Assembly: GCA_020137815.1 (NCBI GenBank) | Contig: CM035353.1 | Location: 4,902,733 to 4,966,732 of the forward strand | DNA from: Hormiphora californensis | Taxonomy: Eukaryota > Ctenophora > Tentaculata > Cydippida > Pleurobrachiidae | Reading direction: 5' to 3' | Length of the DNA stretch: 64,000 nucleotides | In this document: one piece after another, positions 32,487-43,349 of the stretch | How the letters are laid out: each line of letters begins with the position of its first letter | Numbering within the stretch: position 1 is the stretch's first letter | The notes under the pieces: generated by a model | The model's input: the letters and a program-made list of their open reading frames with translations, nothing else | Databases searched by the model: none | Told to the model about the DNA's origin: nothing | Made by a program: the position numbers and the translations under genes

Positions 32487-32568
32487 CACGCGATAATATT
32501 ACCCCATTTTGAGTACAGTGTAGTTCTACACTGTACTCAAAATGGGGTAATATTATCGCGTGTGAATG
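32481..32568. mobile_element. Perfect 88-bp hairpin with TAATATTAC in its arms
   Basis: CATTCACACGCGATAATATT and its exact complement bound arms of about 40 bases with a loop of about 6. Each arm contains TAATATTAC/GTAATATTA (32494-32502 and 32547-32555). Confidence 0.92.
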
Positions 32569-32798
32569 TTGGGTCTTATCTGAAATTGTATCGAATTATA
32601 TCGATATTGTTTATCTGACTTGTTTTAATTGATGCATATACTCCTAAAGCTGAGAAAGTCCTCCTCGAATCTAGCTTGCTGAGTCGTGCATTCTTGACAA
32701 TGGTCAAGCCTCTCAAGATCTGCATTGATCTTATTTTAAAATTATTATTCAAAATTAGCGTGATGGCTATACAGTGCTCAATCTTTACAGAGAGCTAT

Positions 32799-32936
32799 TA
32801 ACACGAAAACCAAAGAAAACGAATTTTCTGTGTTACGAACGTTTCATGGATAAACCAATCTTTAGACGTCTGAAGATTGGTTTATCCATGAACCGTTCGT
32901 AACACAGAAAATTCGTTTTCTTTGGTTTTCGTGTTA
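32799..32936. mobile_element. 138-bp hairpin element
   Basis: Arms of about 65 bases (TAACACGAAAACCAAAGAAA and complement) with one indel surround a short loop GACGTC. Ends at TA on both sides; a TA target duplication cannot be separated from the arms. Confidence 0.88.
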
Positions 32937-33465
32937 TTTTAGAATTATGTAGTTATATTTAAACGTTTATCATAAGTTATAAATTAGTTTGTTTTAAATT
33001 TATATTTTCATCCAGGGTGTCATGGGTAAGTCACCCTTTTGACCAAACTCGCCAGTTTAGTTTTGCAGAGTTTATAGGAACATTGTTCCTGCTCTGCCAC
33101 AACCTGCGAAAGTATTTTTGTGAACTGATCTAGTAGAGCCCTGAAGGTTGATTTTCAACGTTCCTTGCACAAACTAATTCAATTGATTGTTGAATCACAG
33201 CTCCTGCATTGCAGTTGGTACTTACCCTGATCAAAGAATCTGTGTACTCCTTTTCGTAGAATTTCTTGCCACCGGTGACGGCGCCCCTAAAACGCGGCTC
33301 CATCCAGGGTCAGCCGTCGTCAGCAGCGTGTACGGGCCACCGAAGTTCCTCCTCGTCCCCTGCCCAAACTCCTCCACTCCTCGAACATTCCCTTCCTGTA
33401 GGAAAGTTGGCACAAATAAACAGACTATTTGCTGCTAACGATATTGAAATCGAACTTATAATCAC

Positions 33466-33749
33466 CTTCATCCTAATATCATCTAAAGATGGATGCACTT
33501 GGGATGTATTCCTCGTTAGGCTTTTGCTCAAAGCGACACCATCGATATTGATGGCCACACTAACCGTCGGAATAGGCAGAGTAAGATCGTGGAGGGCACT
33601 AAACTGCCCCCATCGTTCACTTTGCTGCACTTCCACTATCTTTCCTGGTTCGATTAGTTTATTGGTGCGGCTGTTTTTCATGATGATCTCCTGGATCACC
33701 TTATCTGGTAAAGAATCCCAGTTTTTTCGCACTAATAATTTTTGTTCAT
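33466..33749 (-). CDS. Unknown gene, probable exon
   Basis: Bounded by TATCATTAG acceptor (33750) and AAG|GTGATT donor (33466). Reads LLVRKNWDSLPDKVIQEIIM, then GKIVEVQQSERWGQFSALHD and TVSVAINIDGVALSKSL. Ordinary composition with no recognised domain. Lies downstream of the zinc-finger exon at 34030-34298 on the same strand and may continue it. Confidence 0.45.
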
Positions 33750-34029
33750 CTAATGATAATAATCACAGTATTATAAAGTACGGTAGTACAACCACTCCTT
33801 CATATCAGCCAATGTATTAGCGCTAATTAACATTAATTTATCTTCATTGAGTCCTCAACGCTTATAAAAATTTCACCTTACCATCACATTTCCTGACCAG
33901 GGCCACCTTGCTCTCGTAATCCCTGAGAGTTACATTTGTTACGATCTGGGCAACTAATCGAACTGCACAAAGTGGATCTTCATCAACAGGCAAGTGGCAA
34001 CAACGAGAACAATACAGCATTTATCATAC

Positions 34030-34298
34030 CTGTAGGAAGACCCCCGCGACACGTTCTCATAGGCTATCATACACAAATTGGTCAGCACAGATCCGGAATA
34101 AATTTCCTTCCCATGGTCTGCCAGATTTGCCTGGTGTATTGTCCCAGCGGTGTGCGTTTTAATATTCCCTAAAATTCGCGAGGAGGGTGCACTTTTGGTT
34201 CCGTCAGGATTCTCGACGGCCTGGTAATACGGGTAGCCAGTAACCTTCTTGCATATCGCACACCGTACTCGTCCCGAAAGTTCTCCTTCTTCGATGAG
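34030..34298 (-). CDS. Unknown gene, zinc-finger-like exon
   Basis: Acceptor TTTTCTGCAG at 34299 and donor CTACAG|GTATGA at 34030. The peptide has GRVRCAICKKVTGYPYYQAV and later NIKTHTAGTIHQ, i.e. Cys-x2-Cys ... His-x5-His, a plausible single zinc finger. The upstream exon (34398-34547) reads SLDHVRSWDQLFEMQLPYSY and joins through TACGAG|GTTTGT. Transposases and domesticated transposases often begin with one such finger, but no DDE core was seen here. Confidence 0.5.
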
Positions 34299-34397
34299 CT
34301 GCAGAAAATTGAAATTGCTATAATCCAATTACGAATTACGAGCCATTAGCCATTAGTTCTTTGTTATGTCTTTCTCTCTCTCAGATATATCACAAAC

Positions 34398-34547
34398 CTC
34401 GTAGGAGTATGGCAACTGCATCTCGAACAGTTGATCCCAAGATCTCACGTGGTCCAGGGAGGGAAGCACAACCGACTCCTCAACCAGCACTGGGCGTTGA
34501 GCAGGCTTCGTCAAACTTCCTCCTTGGCTAACCTTACTTAGGATCAC
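34398..34547 (-). CDS. Unknown gene, exon upstream of the zinc finger
   Basis: Open frame with VILSKVSQGGSLTKPAQRPV and VLPSLDHVRSWDQLFEMQ ending at a GTTTGT donor. Further upstream (34570-34760) the minus strand reads RDKDRYIEK.RLNERLRCH, a possible coiled-coil stretch with an internal stop. Confidence 0.4.
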
Positions 34548-35120
34548 CTCCTGATTCTCAAGTATTTTTTTCTGGTTTTTCTCCAGCTCTCAGTCGTTCC
34601 ATCGATTTTGAGAATGGACTGCGGCCATTCCCGGCCACTTTGAACCCCTCGGACACCGGGCTTAATGGTGTTGGCGGGTGTGACATGACATCGAAGACGC
34701 TCATTTAGACGTTAACACTTCTCAATATATCGGTCCTTGTCCCGGAGTGTGCTCGACTCACGGTTGCGAGGAGCTATTTACAAGTAAAACAAGGAAGTTT
34801 TAGTTGTGTTGAACTAAAACTTCCTAGAATGTCCTAATCCTTCCTATCTCTGATGTGTTCATATTGCTAATATCATTATGACGGAGCACAACGATTATTT
34901 AGATACCTCATATTAAAAGTAAAACCAAACTAAAAAGACCCTTAGGTTTTATAAAATTTCCCACGGTCATATCTCAACCCCCTGGGAAGATAGAGACTTG
35001 AATAGTTGCCCTACTGCTTTTCGGATGATGTCGAGCTGTCATTTTTCCTCTTAAATTTCAGGAAGTTGTTTAACTTGACAAGATATAAAAAATCTTAAAC
35101 CGATGAACCCGGGTGGTATT

Positions 35121-35582
35121 TCATCGGGACGGATCCTGTGCAACCAGCTTCTTAGTGGTCCTCTGTTGCTCAGTATGTCTGACATTATTTTGAGATGGTG
35201 TCTTGAACTGGTTACTAGTCTCAGGGGTTTTGAGGCAGCTAATTGGTAGAGGGGATTTGTCGAGATTGTGTTGTTGTTCCTCTGGTTGATCTCCTGTTTT
35301 TCTCGGGACTTCTGATGGTATTTGAAGAAGCATTTGCCATTTGGGGGTTGTCAGTGTGATATCTGCTGGGCGGTCTGCTAGGGCTGCTTCTTTACAATAT
35401 ATATACAAAATATGTGGGTGGGGAGATGGTTCATGCCATTTAAATGCATTTTGCCTGGCCAAGTCCTTGACCGCCATCCCCCCTGGACCTTTCATAGCAG
35501 AATCGGTTTCCCTGCTCTGCCTAATGGCTAGGTTCATGCTCCAATCCATTTGAAACACTGCACTGTTTACATCGACTCTCAT
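35121..35582 (-). CDS. Unknown 153-residue frame
   Basis: Begins MRVDVNSAVFQMDWSMNLAI and ends KKLVAQDPSR, with a Ser/Thr/Gln/Pro-rich second half. No domain recognised. The preceding minus-strand segment (35586-35694) gives QNYENFLAEFRDDIKALCEH and CRVKAQYEKTYG in another frame, a helical, charged segment that could be the upstream exon. Same strand as the exons at 33.4-34.5 kb, so one gene could span 33.4-35.7 kb. Confidence 0.4.
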   Translation of the reverse strand: MRVDVNSAVFQMDWSMNLAIRQSRETDSAMKGPGGMAVKDLARQNAFKWHEPSPHPHILYIYCKEAALADRPADITLTTPKWQMLLQIPSEVPRKTGDQPEEQQHNLDKSPLPISCLKTPETSNQFKTPSQNNVRHTEQQRTTKKLVAQDPSR

Positions 35583-35699
35583 GACCCATATGTTTTCTCA
35601 TACTGGGCCTTTACCCGACAGAGATGTTCACAAAGAGCCTTTATGTCGTCCCGAAACTCAGCTAGAAAGTTCTCATAATTCTGCCTCTGCAAATTTATC

Positions 35700-36335
35700 T
35701 CTTAATTCATCATAATTTATTAAGAAGAGCTAATTATTATAATTTTATTCGGTGATAGATACTGGTGGGATAGTGAATTCCAATGTGGGTGGTTGTCATG
35801 ACGTAGAAGTCATTTCAATTTTTAAACTTGTACTAATTACCAATTATTGTATTTATTCCTAAGTTATAACTGAGACTTACCTCCAATTCATCTCTAAAAT
35901 ACCCGTACTCGGTTTTGTCATTATCTGTTTGAGTCGTCGACCTAAAATCATAAAAAAGAGCGTGATATAATGCTTAGGATATATGGCATCCTCCGCGTCC
36001 GGGAGTCCCCCTGTTTGTTTTCAGGACACCATATTCTGTAGCTTTTTAGAGACCAGCAATGTCTCACAACTTTTCTCCAATTAATCTTTACTCGGTTTTG
36101 ACATGATATGTTTGATTCGTAAAACATAAATAAATAGCGCTTTGTTATTTTTACTAACAACTAATAGTGTAATATTATACCGGTCAGATTTGTCCGCGAA
36201 TCATTAATTACAGATCCTTATTGGTCGCACTATTCTATCGAAACATCTGAAACAAATTACCAGATCGGAGATAGGTACCCTGTAAAGATCCCCTCTTCCT
36301 ATTTCCTCTATTCCGATTAGGTTGCATTTGTTTTT
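35700..36335. other. Intergenic, no convincing gene
   Basis: AT-rich sequence. Short frames only. Confidence 0.45.
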
Positions 36336-36339
36336 ATTA

Positions 36340-36496
36340 CAGTCGGACCCCGATTTACCGGGATGCTCGGGGGAAAGGGTTTTGCCCGGTAAATCGGGGT
36401 GTCCGGTATATCGGGGTCAAATGCCGTTAATTTCCTAGATCGGGGGAAATTTATCCTCCCGGTAAATCGGGGTTCCGGTAAATCGGGGTCCGACTG
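36340..36496. mobile_element. Mariner/pogo-type MITE with TA target site
   Basis: Starts CAGTCGGACCCCGATTTACC and ends with its complement GGGGTCCGACTG; TA lies directly outside both ends (36338-36339, 36497-36498). Internal repeats of CCGGTAAATCGGGGT in both directions are typical of such short elements. A 3' half of a relative is at 48125-48233. Confidence 0.88.
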
Positions 36497-36636
36497 TACC
36501 TATAATCTCCCTTAAAAATTTAAATGCTACATTTGTCTCACCAAATCCAAGAAGGAGACCAAACATGTTCAGATTACCAATGAACACGAAACAGTTTTTT
36601 CATGATTTGTGCCTTGTGGCACCATATATAATGGGC

Positions 36637-36674
36637 ATATCACGTGATCTATGACGTCATAGGTCACGTGATAT
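36637..36674. promoter_or_regulatory. Palindrome combining E-boxes and a CRE
   Basis: ATATCACGTGA, TATGACGTCATA and TCACGTGATAT form one symmetric 38-base block: two CACGTG boxes around the cAMP-response core TGACGTCA. A third TCACGTGAT follows at 36676. Factors of the bHLH-ZIP and CREB/ATF type would be expected to bind. No adjacent gene is identified. Confidence 0.6.
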
Positions 36675-36809
36675 GTCACGTGATTATGAAGTAAGTATGA
36701 TTTATACAAATTAATTCATGCAATTATGATAATTTGTATTAAAGGGGGTCGAGGATTGAAACTACATATAATTACTTGCCCTACTCTTGATCCTCTGTTT
36801 AAGAGTTCA

Positions 36810-36909
36810 NNNNNNNNNNNNNNNNNNNNNNNNNNNNNNNNNNNNNNNNNNNNNNNNNNNNNNNNNNNNNNNNNNNNNNNNNNNNNNNNNNNNNNNNNNN
36901 NNNNNNNNN
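36810..36909. other. Assembly gap (100 N)
   Basis: Exactly 100 N residues, a scaffold spacer. The frames drawn through it are not real. Confidence 1.
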
Positions 36910-37239
36910 ATCATGAATCGTTATTCCAATATTTTGGTGGTAGGTCCATATATCCTGGAGTCGAGATGAACTGGTGAGTGGGAGATGAAAGAGATGATCA
37001 TTTGTTGAGACAACTCCCCAAGATATTGTCGATCACTTCAAAATATATTCTCGAGAACTTAGGGTTTCCAGCAGGCTCACGCATCCGAACTCTACTTTGC
37101 AACTCATAGTCGTCCAGTGCAACTGGTCACTTCTACTTCTTCTTCCTAGGAATTCCACAAGATACCCAGTTAGGTTGCTAGGCAGAGCTTCAATAAGTTC
37201 CCGTCATTTTTCCTCAGACCCTCTCAAACTCAAACACGT

Positions 37240-37390
37240 AACACATGTCACATATAAATTATAAATTAAAGGTACATGTAGGCAATAAATAGTAGTAGTA
37301 CATTTAGCATTGTACACGTAACACATGTCACATATAAATTATAATGTAGTAGTAGTACATGTAGCATTGTACACGTAACAAATATAAATC
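37240..37390. repeat. Tandem repeat of CACGTAACACATGTCACATA units
   Basis: TACACGTAACACATGTCACA with TATAAATTATAA and AGTAGTAGTACAT recurs two to three times with unit lengths of about 70-90 bases. Confidence 0.85.
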
Positions 37391-37466
37391 ATTAAAAAAC
37401 ATTAAAAACCCCTCACGTCACCAATGACCAAAATAAGCCCATTGTCCAATAACCAAACTCCAAAGT

Positions 37467-37808
37467 TCATATGTCCAAAAGCAGGCCTGGCATTTTCTTG
37501 TGGAGTCTCGCAAGGACCTGCCCCGGTTTCCTCTTCCTCCCAAACTCTCCCATACCGAGCCAGGTGTTCGTTGGCTGGAGGTTGATATTTTTTTGCACCT
37601 CCCGGTACCACCTGTCCGCGGTGTGATTAATGTCTGCAACCATTTTTAGGTGGGTACGAGATTGAATTGTTGGGTATAGTTGTCTGCCCAAGATATTGTC
37701 GATCACTTCAAAATATATCCTTGAGAACTTGGGGTTTCCAGCAGGCTCACGTATCCGACTCATAGTCGTCCAGTGCAGCTGGTCACTTCCTCTTCCTAGG
37801 AATTCCAC
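37467..37808 (-). CDS. Unknown frame with a diverged duplicate at 37010-37150
   Basis: A 113-residue frame: FSRIYFEVIDNILGRQLYPT, then HLKMVADINHTADRWYREVQ and NINLQPTNTWLGMGEFG. Composition looks protein-like. Part of the DNA (CAAGATATTGTCGATCACTT to CTAGGAATTCCAC) is repeated at 37018-37160, where the frame is broken. No domain recognised. Confidence 0.4.
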   Translation of the reverse strand: MEFLGRGSDQLHWTTMSRIREPAGNPKFSRIYFEVIDNILGRQLYPTIQSRTHLKMVADINHTADRWYREVQKNINLQPTNTWLGMGEFGRKRKPGQVLARLHKKMPGLLLDI

Positions 37809-38265
37809 AGGATACCAGTTAGGTTGCTAGGCAGAGCTCCGTTAGGTTGCTAGGCAGAGCTTCAAAAAGTTCCCGTCACTTTTCCTCAGACCGTGCATTA
37901 ATCAGAGCCTCTCAAACTCAAAATCGGGGATGCTCATTGCTCAAACAATACGTACTCAAATCAAATTCATTAGGCGTTTCCGAACATTTTAGCATCATAT
38001 GAAAATGAATTCCGCGGTCTCCAAACTCAACTCTTCCAAAATAAGCTTGTGCAGTAACTACATAGTAATAGTAGTTATCCTTTTTCGAGCACTATATACA
38101 CAACTTTATGAACATATATCTATCGTATGTCCTCTTTGCGATGACGGGAATGGGTTTCAAAGTTTAGTACGTGAATCCCTCTCCGTCTCACTCTCTCCTC
38201 TCTCTCCTCTTTCATCATGTCGTGGAGGGTTTTGAAAGTTCTTAGCCATATGAATCCTAACCTCT

Positions 38266-38529
38266 TTACCAAAACGAAAGTTTCCCAAGTTTATACTTCC
38301 AAGACTTTCCATCCGCCATTTTCTGTTTGTGAACAGCCTTCTTCTCCAGCTTCGACCTAAAATTCTTGCTGACATGTCCAATACAGTCGACCTTGATCAC
38401 CACATTACAGGAGTAACTGGGATCGTCATGCTTTTCCACCCAATCCTTCCTTTCCTCCGACCGTGCATTAATCAGAGCCTCAGCCACCCTCTCCACTGCC
38501 TTCTCTGATATCATGATGTCCAGGTTCAC
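38266..38529 (-). CDS. Unknown frame, duplicated at 40022-40150
   Basis: Reads IMISEKAVERVAEALINARS, then SYSCNVVIKVDCIGHVSKNF and KLEKKAVHKQKMADGKSWKY, meeting a TTTTG|GTAAAG donor. The last 120 bases are nearly identical at 40022-40150, where the first part is missing. Basic, lysine-rich C-terminal half. No domain recognised. Confidence 0.45.
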   Translation of the reverse strand: MNLDIMISEKAVERVAEALINARSEERKDWVEKHDDPSYSCNVVIKVDCIGHVSKNFRSKLEKKAVHKQKMADGKSWKYKLGKLSFW

Positions 38530-39147
38530 CCTTCCATACCAGCGGACAAAAATCGGGAATCGTCGTATCTTTCAAGGACTTTCGGTCATTTTCTCTTTAT
38601 ACCGTTTTGCCACTAATATGCAGCTTATTTGGCTATCTCGCCCTAACTATCTACTCCTATTTTAAGGATACTTATGATTTTTGCCCCAGGCTGAAAATAC
38701 AGGTACAACTCCCACCCGGAAAAAACACCTCTGCCCTCGTGCCTCAGCTGGAGGCACTTCAGGATCCGTTCAGGGTATTATTCGGGACATTTTAGTGAAG
38801 AAATCAGCTGGTTATGATACTTTTGCCAAACCGACCCTTTTTTTCCCTAACTATTTTCCCAATTCTCGGTGACAAGCTGAAATCTTCCCTTTTAATGTTC
38901 TACTATTTGATACCCAAAATACAATACACAGTTCCTATTCCTAACCCAATGCAGTCCTTCTCCACAACATGCACTCCTTCTCCCAAACAAACAAACAAAC
39001 GGGAACACGAATACACACAATGGCTATTGTTCAGTTCGTATGACATCGGTGTCCGTTATCCTGAATCCTTTGGTTTGGAACAACTTATATATGCTGTGAG
39101 CATGGTGTGTGCGAACTTTGTGGCATCCTGCTGCTATGAAATCCATA

Positions 39148-40490
39148 TTAAATTCTGCATGCAAGGAAAGTTACCAGTAATATTGATAATTGGTTTTATA
39201 AGCCTTGTTATAAGAGCGAAAGAGAGTAAACCAAACTATTAAGAAGCAAAGCACGTCCTTCTCATGATTATTATTATTAACCCATTAAGTACTATTCACT
39301 CCATTTTGGGTACTGATTTAGACCAGTTCAATGCTCTTATCATTGATAAGAGCTTGTTTTGATAATTTCTATCTATGACGACCCGACTCACCGTTTTATA
39401 ACTTCTTCTCTTGTAAAAAGTGGGTCTCCTTCCTTTGCTTTTTCATCGAACAATCGGGGTAATTTTTCCCGCTAATCTGTTGCTGGTGGGTATTGAGGAA
39501 GTGTCGATTTACCTAGAGAAAGAAACTTTCAAATGCAAACTCTTGGACGGACCATTCTCTAGTTGGTATACACTCTCGCATATCAAACTGTCCTTTTGTA
39601 CGGCCAAACTGGCCGGGCTCAGGAATTGCACGACACACGAAACAAAATAAAGGTCTCTCCTGAATGCGTCCTTTGATAGTGAACGTATAAGTCCAGGGGG
39701 CTTCTTGTTCGGCTGCTTGCGGGTCAGGAGGTCATTTCCTCATCTTCACTTATAATGGTAGCCTCCGCCCTCCCTCCCCGGAGCCACCCGGTCGTGGGCC
39801 CACACTGTAGTAAAGAGATGTTATTAGCTTTTGGTTGCCATTCGGTGATGACTGATGCATTATGTACACAGTCACAGCGTGACGTGTGTACAATGGGCAG
39901 ACCTGGTGTCTCTCATCAGGGTCTAGTCTGAGACAGTGAAACGATCCCGCCATTATCTTCCTATCTCTCCTGCTGCCTCCAACGCCTCTGCCGTGGTGCA
40001 CTCTTTGTTGGTGGAGCTCTTCACCGAGTTTTTAAAGTTCTTATGAATCCTAACCTCTTTACCAAAACGAAAGTTTCCCAAGTTTAGACTTCCAAGACTT
40101 TCCATCCGCCATTTTCTGTTTGTGAACAGCCTTTTTCTCCAGCTTCGACCTTGAATTGGTGGTATACGCTCGAGCACTTCCATTCGTCCCCCTTTTCCTT
40201 AAAAATAAGCGTTTTCAATTTGTTACTTCATTTATAAACTCCAATATTAAATTCTGCATGCAAGGAAAATTACCAGTAATATTGATAATTGCTTTTGTAA
40301 GCTTTGTTATAAGAGCGAAAGAGAGTAAACCAAACTATTAAGAAGTAAAGCACGTCCTTCTCATGATTATTATTATTAACCCATTAATTACTAGCTCTAT
40401 CTACCTCATTTTGGAGACTGATTTAGCCCAGTTTAATGCTCTTACCACTGATAAGAGCTTGTTTTGTTAATTCCTATCTATTCCAATAAA
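39148..40490. repeat. Segmental duplication, two copies of ~230 bp plus
   Basis: 39148-39380 (ATATTAAATTCTGCATGCAA, TAAGAGCGAAAGAGAGTAAA) is repeated at 40241-40478. With the matching pair 38222-38355/40022-40150 this marks a duplicated block of gene fragments with different spacing in the two copies. The short frames KFCMQGKLPVILII on the plus strand are part of the repeat. Confidence 0.85.
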
Positions 40491-40862
40491 TAATGGCAAG
40501 TTTTGATTTGGCTGTGATAGTTTTTGTCGCGTCCTGATCAGCTTTATACATTGGCAGCAATCGGTTGTTTGTGTTGAGATTGTGTAGTAGCCCAGCAATC
40601 ATGATTATTACAATTTTATTATACGCCCAGATACGCCTAGTTTCTGGCGGGCTTCGTAGTGCGTCACCACAAATGTCGAGGTATGCTTTTGTATCTCCAT
40701 CTCCGACGGCAACTGAGAGTTTATCAACTTTTGTTTCTTTTTTCTAGGTCTCGCTCGATACTCCTGTGGGTGAGAATACAAGCGAGATGGCCATATTTCT
40801 ATCAGTATAAAGAAGTCTGGTGCCGGGCACTTCGTTTGTTTTTCACAATAAGAAGTATGATA

Positions 40863-41286
40863 TTAAGTCCAAAAACCAATTAAATAAATTAGTTTGGATG
40901 CCCGGGCCCATGTGGTGTCACGGGGGTAACACCTTTAGGCTACTGCCATAATTAACGGCATATCTCGTTAATTGTTAATTGTTATCCTTCAATCTGCCTA
41001 TCTCTATCTATCTCTCTCAGTCTCTCTCTCTCACTCTCTCTCACACACTATTTCTCTCTCTCACTTTCTCTCTCACTGTTTCTTTCACTCAACTCTCTTT
41101 TTTTCTCTCCTCTTATTTATCTCTTCGTCTTTCTTGATTATATCGCACTCTTTCTATCCTAATTTCCTTTGCCTTTATCTCTCCCGATATCCATCATTTA
41201 CGACAGTAGCCTAAAGGTGTTACCCCCGTGACACCACATGGGCCCGGGCATCCAAACTAATTTATTTAATTGGTTTTTGGACTTAA
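40863..41286. mobile_element. TTAA-bounded hairpin element
   Basis: Arms of about 85 bases (GTCCAAAAACCAATTAAATA and complement) lie between TTAA at 40863-40866 and TTAA at 41283-41286. The interior is a CT-rich simple sequence. TTAA flanks recall piggyBac-type insertion, as for the element at 24679. Confidence 0.82.
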
Positions 41287-41339
41287 TTTCTGTTCTTTTT
41301 GGTGTAAAATAGAAAAAGCTATTTTTTCTGATTTCTGCA

Positions 41340-41830
41340 TATTTTCGAATTTGAATAATTCATAAATATACGACTAACGGTGAGAGATACGACTTTTTGT
41401 TGGGGGGACGACCCCCCATAAATCGACTATTTTGCGCCGGAATATGTCCATGAAAACGTTCTAGGACCAGCCGAAGTGGAAATATTAAGAATATGCATTA
41501 AATCATGAACCGGTGCATAAATATGCAAATAACGGCATAACGGTGCGAGATAGAGATTTTTGTCCCGAGTAAGACCCCCCATAAATCGACTATTTTGCGT
41601 CGAAATATGTCCATGAAAACGTTCTAAGACGAGCCGAACTGGAAATATTTAGAATATGCATAAAATCATGAATCGGTGCATAAATATGCAAATAACGGCT
41701 AAACGGTGCGAGATACGACTTTTTGTCCGGGGGACAACCCCCCATAAGTTGACTATTTTACGTCGAAATATGTCCATGAAAACGTTCTAGGACCATCTGA
41801 AGTGAAAATATTGAAAACTAGAAAGCCCAT
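41340..41830. repeat. Three tandem ~164-bp satellite units
   Basis: ATGTCCATGAAAACGTTCTA recurs near 41443, 41607 and 41770, and CATAAATATGCAAATAACGG between them, with a period of about 164 bases. A single further unit is at 43225-43345, inside the duplicated segment described next. Confidence 0.88.
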
Positions 41831-42059
41831 TGAAGTCCCTCACCCCCCCCCCCCACCGTCCCCATGTCCCCCCCCCCTCTTACACGGTCGCTTGTAGTGG
41901 GAAAACGGTAATGGAAAACGAAGATACAGTAAGACGACGCGCAACCGTGACCAATCAGGGCGCTAGTACGTGCTGACACATGAACTTTTTGCTGCGCGTT
42001 ATGCACCGTGCGCGTCTCCTTACTGTATTTTCCGTTACCGTATTTTGACTGCAAGCAGC

Positions 42060-42767
42060 ACTGTAACTCTTTGTCTCTCCATGTCGGGGTAAAGAATACG
42101 GAGGTTGGTAGACCGTAGAGCGCTGGTGATAAACATCAAGGGAAATCCCGCTGATTAACATGTAGAATCAGGTGATAAAGATCCGTAGAATTGTAGCTGT
42201 GTAGAGAATCAACGGGGTACGTAGGTAGAAAGGCTTTGGCAATCATGGCGGCCCCAGTAGTAGATCCCAAAGCACCACGAAACACCACACAGGAACACGC
42301 AACAAACAATCAACAACATGCACGTGCAGTATCACCCTCCAATACCCATCCCAAGCCAGCTCCTTGGCAACCCCCCTCTATTTGCACGTGATGATAGGAC
42401 ATACTCCTCCTCCTCATCACGACGTTCATTTGTACTTTATAATAAGGACTAGAGAGCCCAGGCAAAAGACCCAAAACTACTTTCGCCCCCTACTGACTCC
42501 CCCACCCCTATCGAATCCTCTCAATATCTACTGACTGCTGTCGCCCCACATTATTGAATACTCATTCCTCAACACCCTCCTTCCCCCCGCCCCCGCTATG
42601 TTGACCAACTCACCCCATAACCCCCTTACAGCCAGTTGGAGTCCTATAACATCCCCCCCCCCCCGTCTCCATGTCTCTCTCTCTCTCCACCTCTCCATCC
42701 CCTATCCCCCTCTCTCTCTATCCCTCTCACCCCATCATTCGATTCCCTCCCCCCCTCACTCTCACTC

Positions 42768-42819
<52 letters not shown>

Positions 42820-43110
42820 TCTCCCCCTCTTTCTCTTTATCGTCGTTTCTTCATATCGGGCTGGTGAATATAATGGAAGCTGGTACAGGGAAGTCTTTAG
42901 AGTACTGCAGCTGAAGAACATACCGAATCATGTGATAAAAATCTGTAGAACTGGAGCTGTGTAGAGTTATTAAAGCTGGGATACGTTGGTAGAAAATCTT
43001 TGGCATTCATCGGGGCCGCAGCAGTAGATGGCCAAACACCACAAAACACCACAGGAACACGCAATACAACACCCAACAACATGCACGTGCAGTATTAACA
43101 CTCTTGCCCA
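42060..43110. repeat. Duplicated segment with ACACCACA.AGGAACACGCAA core
   Basis: 42140-42350 and 42915-43110 share ATCTGTAGAA, AGCTGTGTAGAG, AGTAGATGGCC/AGTAGATCCC and CAACAACATGCACGTGCAGTA. A (CT)n tract lies between them at 42750-42830, and a poly-C at 42651-42664. No gene recognised. Confidence 0.75.
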
Positions 43111-43349
43111 CCATCATGGCAACTCCCCAAACCCCCCACCAACCACCCCTAACAACACGTCAATTTTCCACGTGCAAACCCTAAAAACCCCCTCCCCCAA
43201 TTTTGTCTTGCAAGCATCTCTGCTTTATAATATAGATATGCATAAAATCGTGAATAGGTGCATAAATATGCAAATAACGGCTTAACGGTGCGAGATAGAG
43301 ATTTTTGTCCCGAGTAAGACCCCCCATAAATCGACCATTGCGCGTCGAC

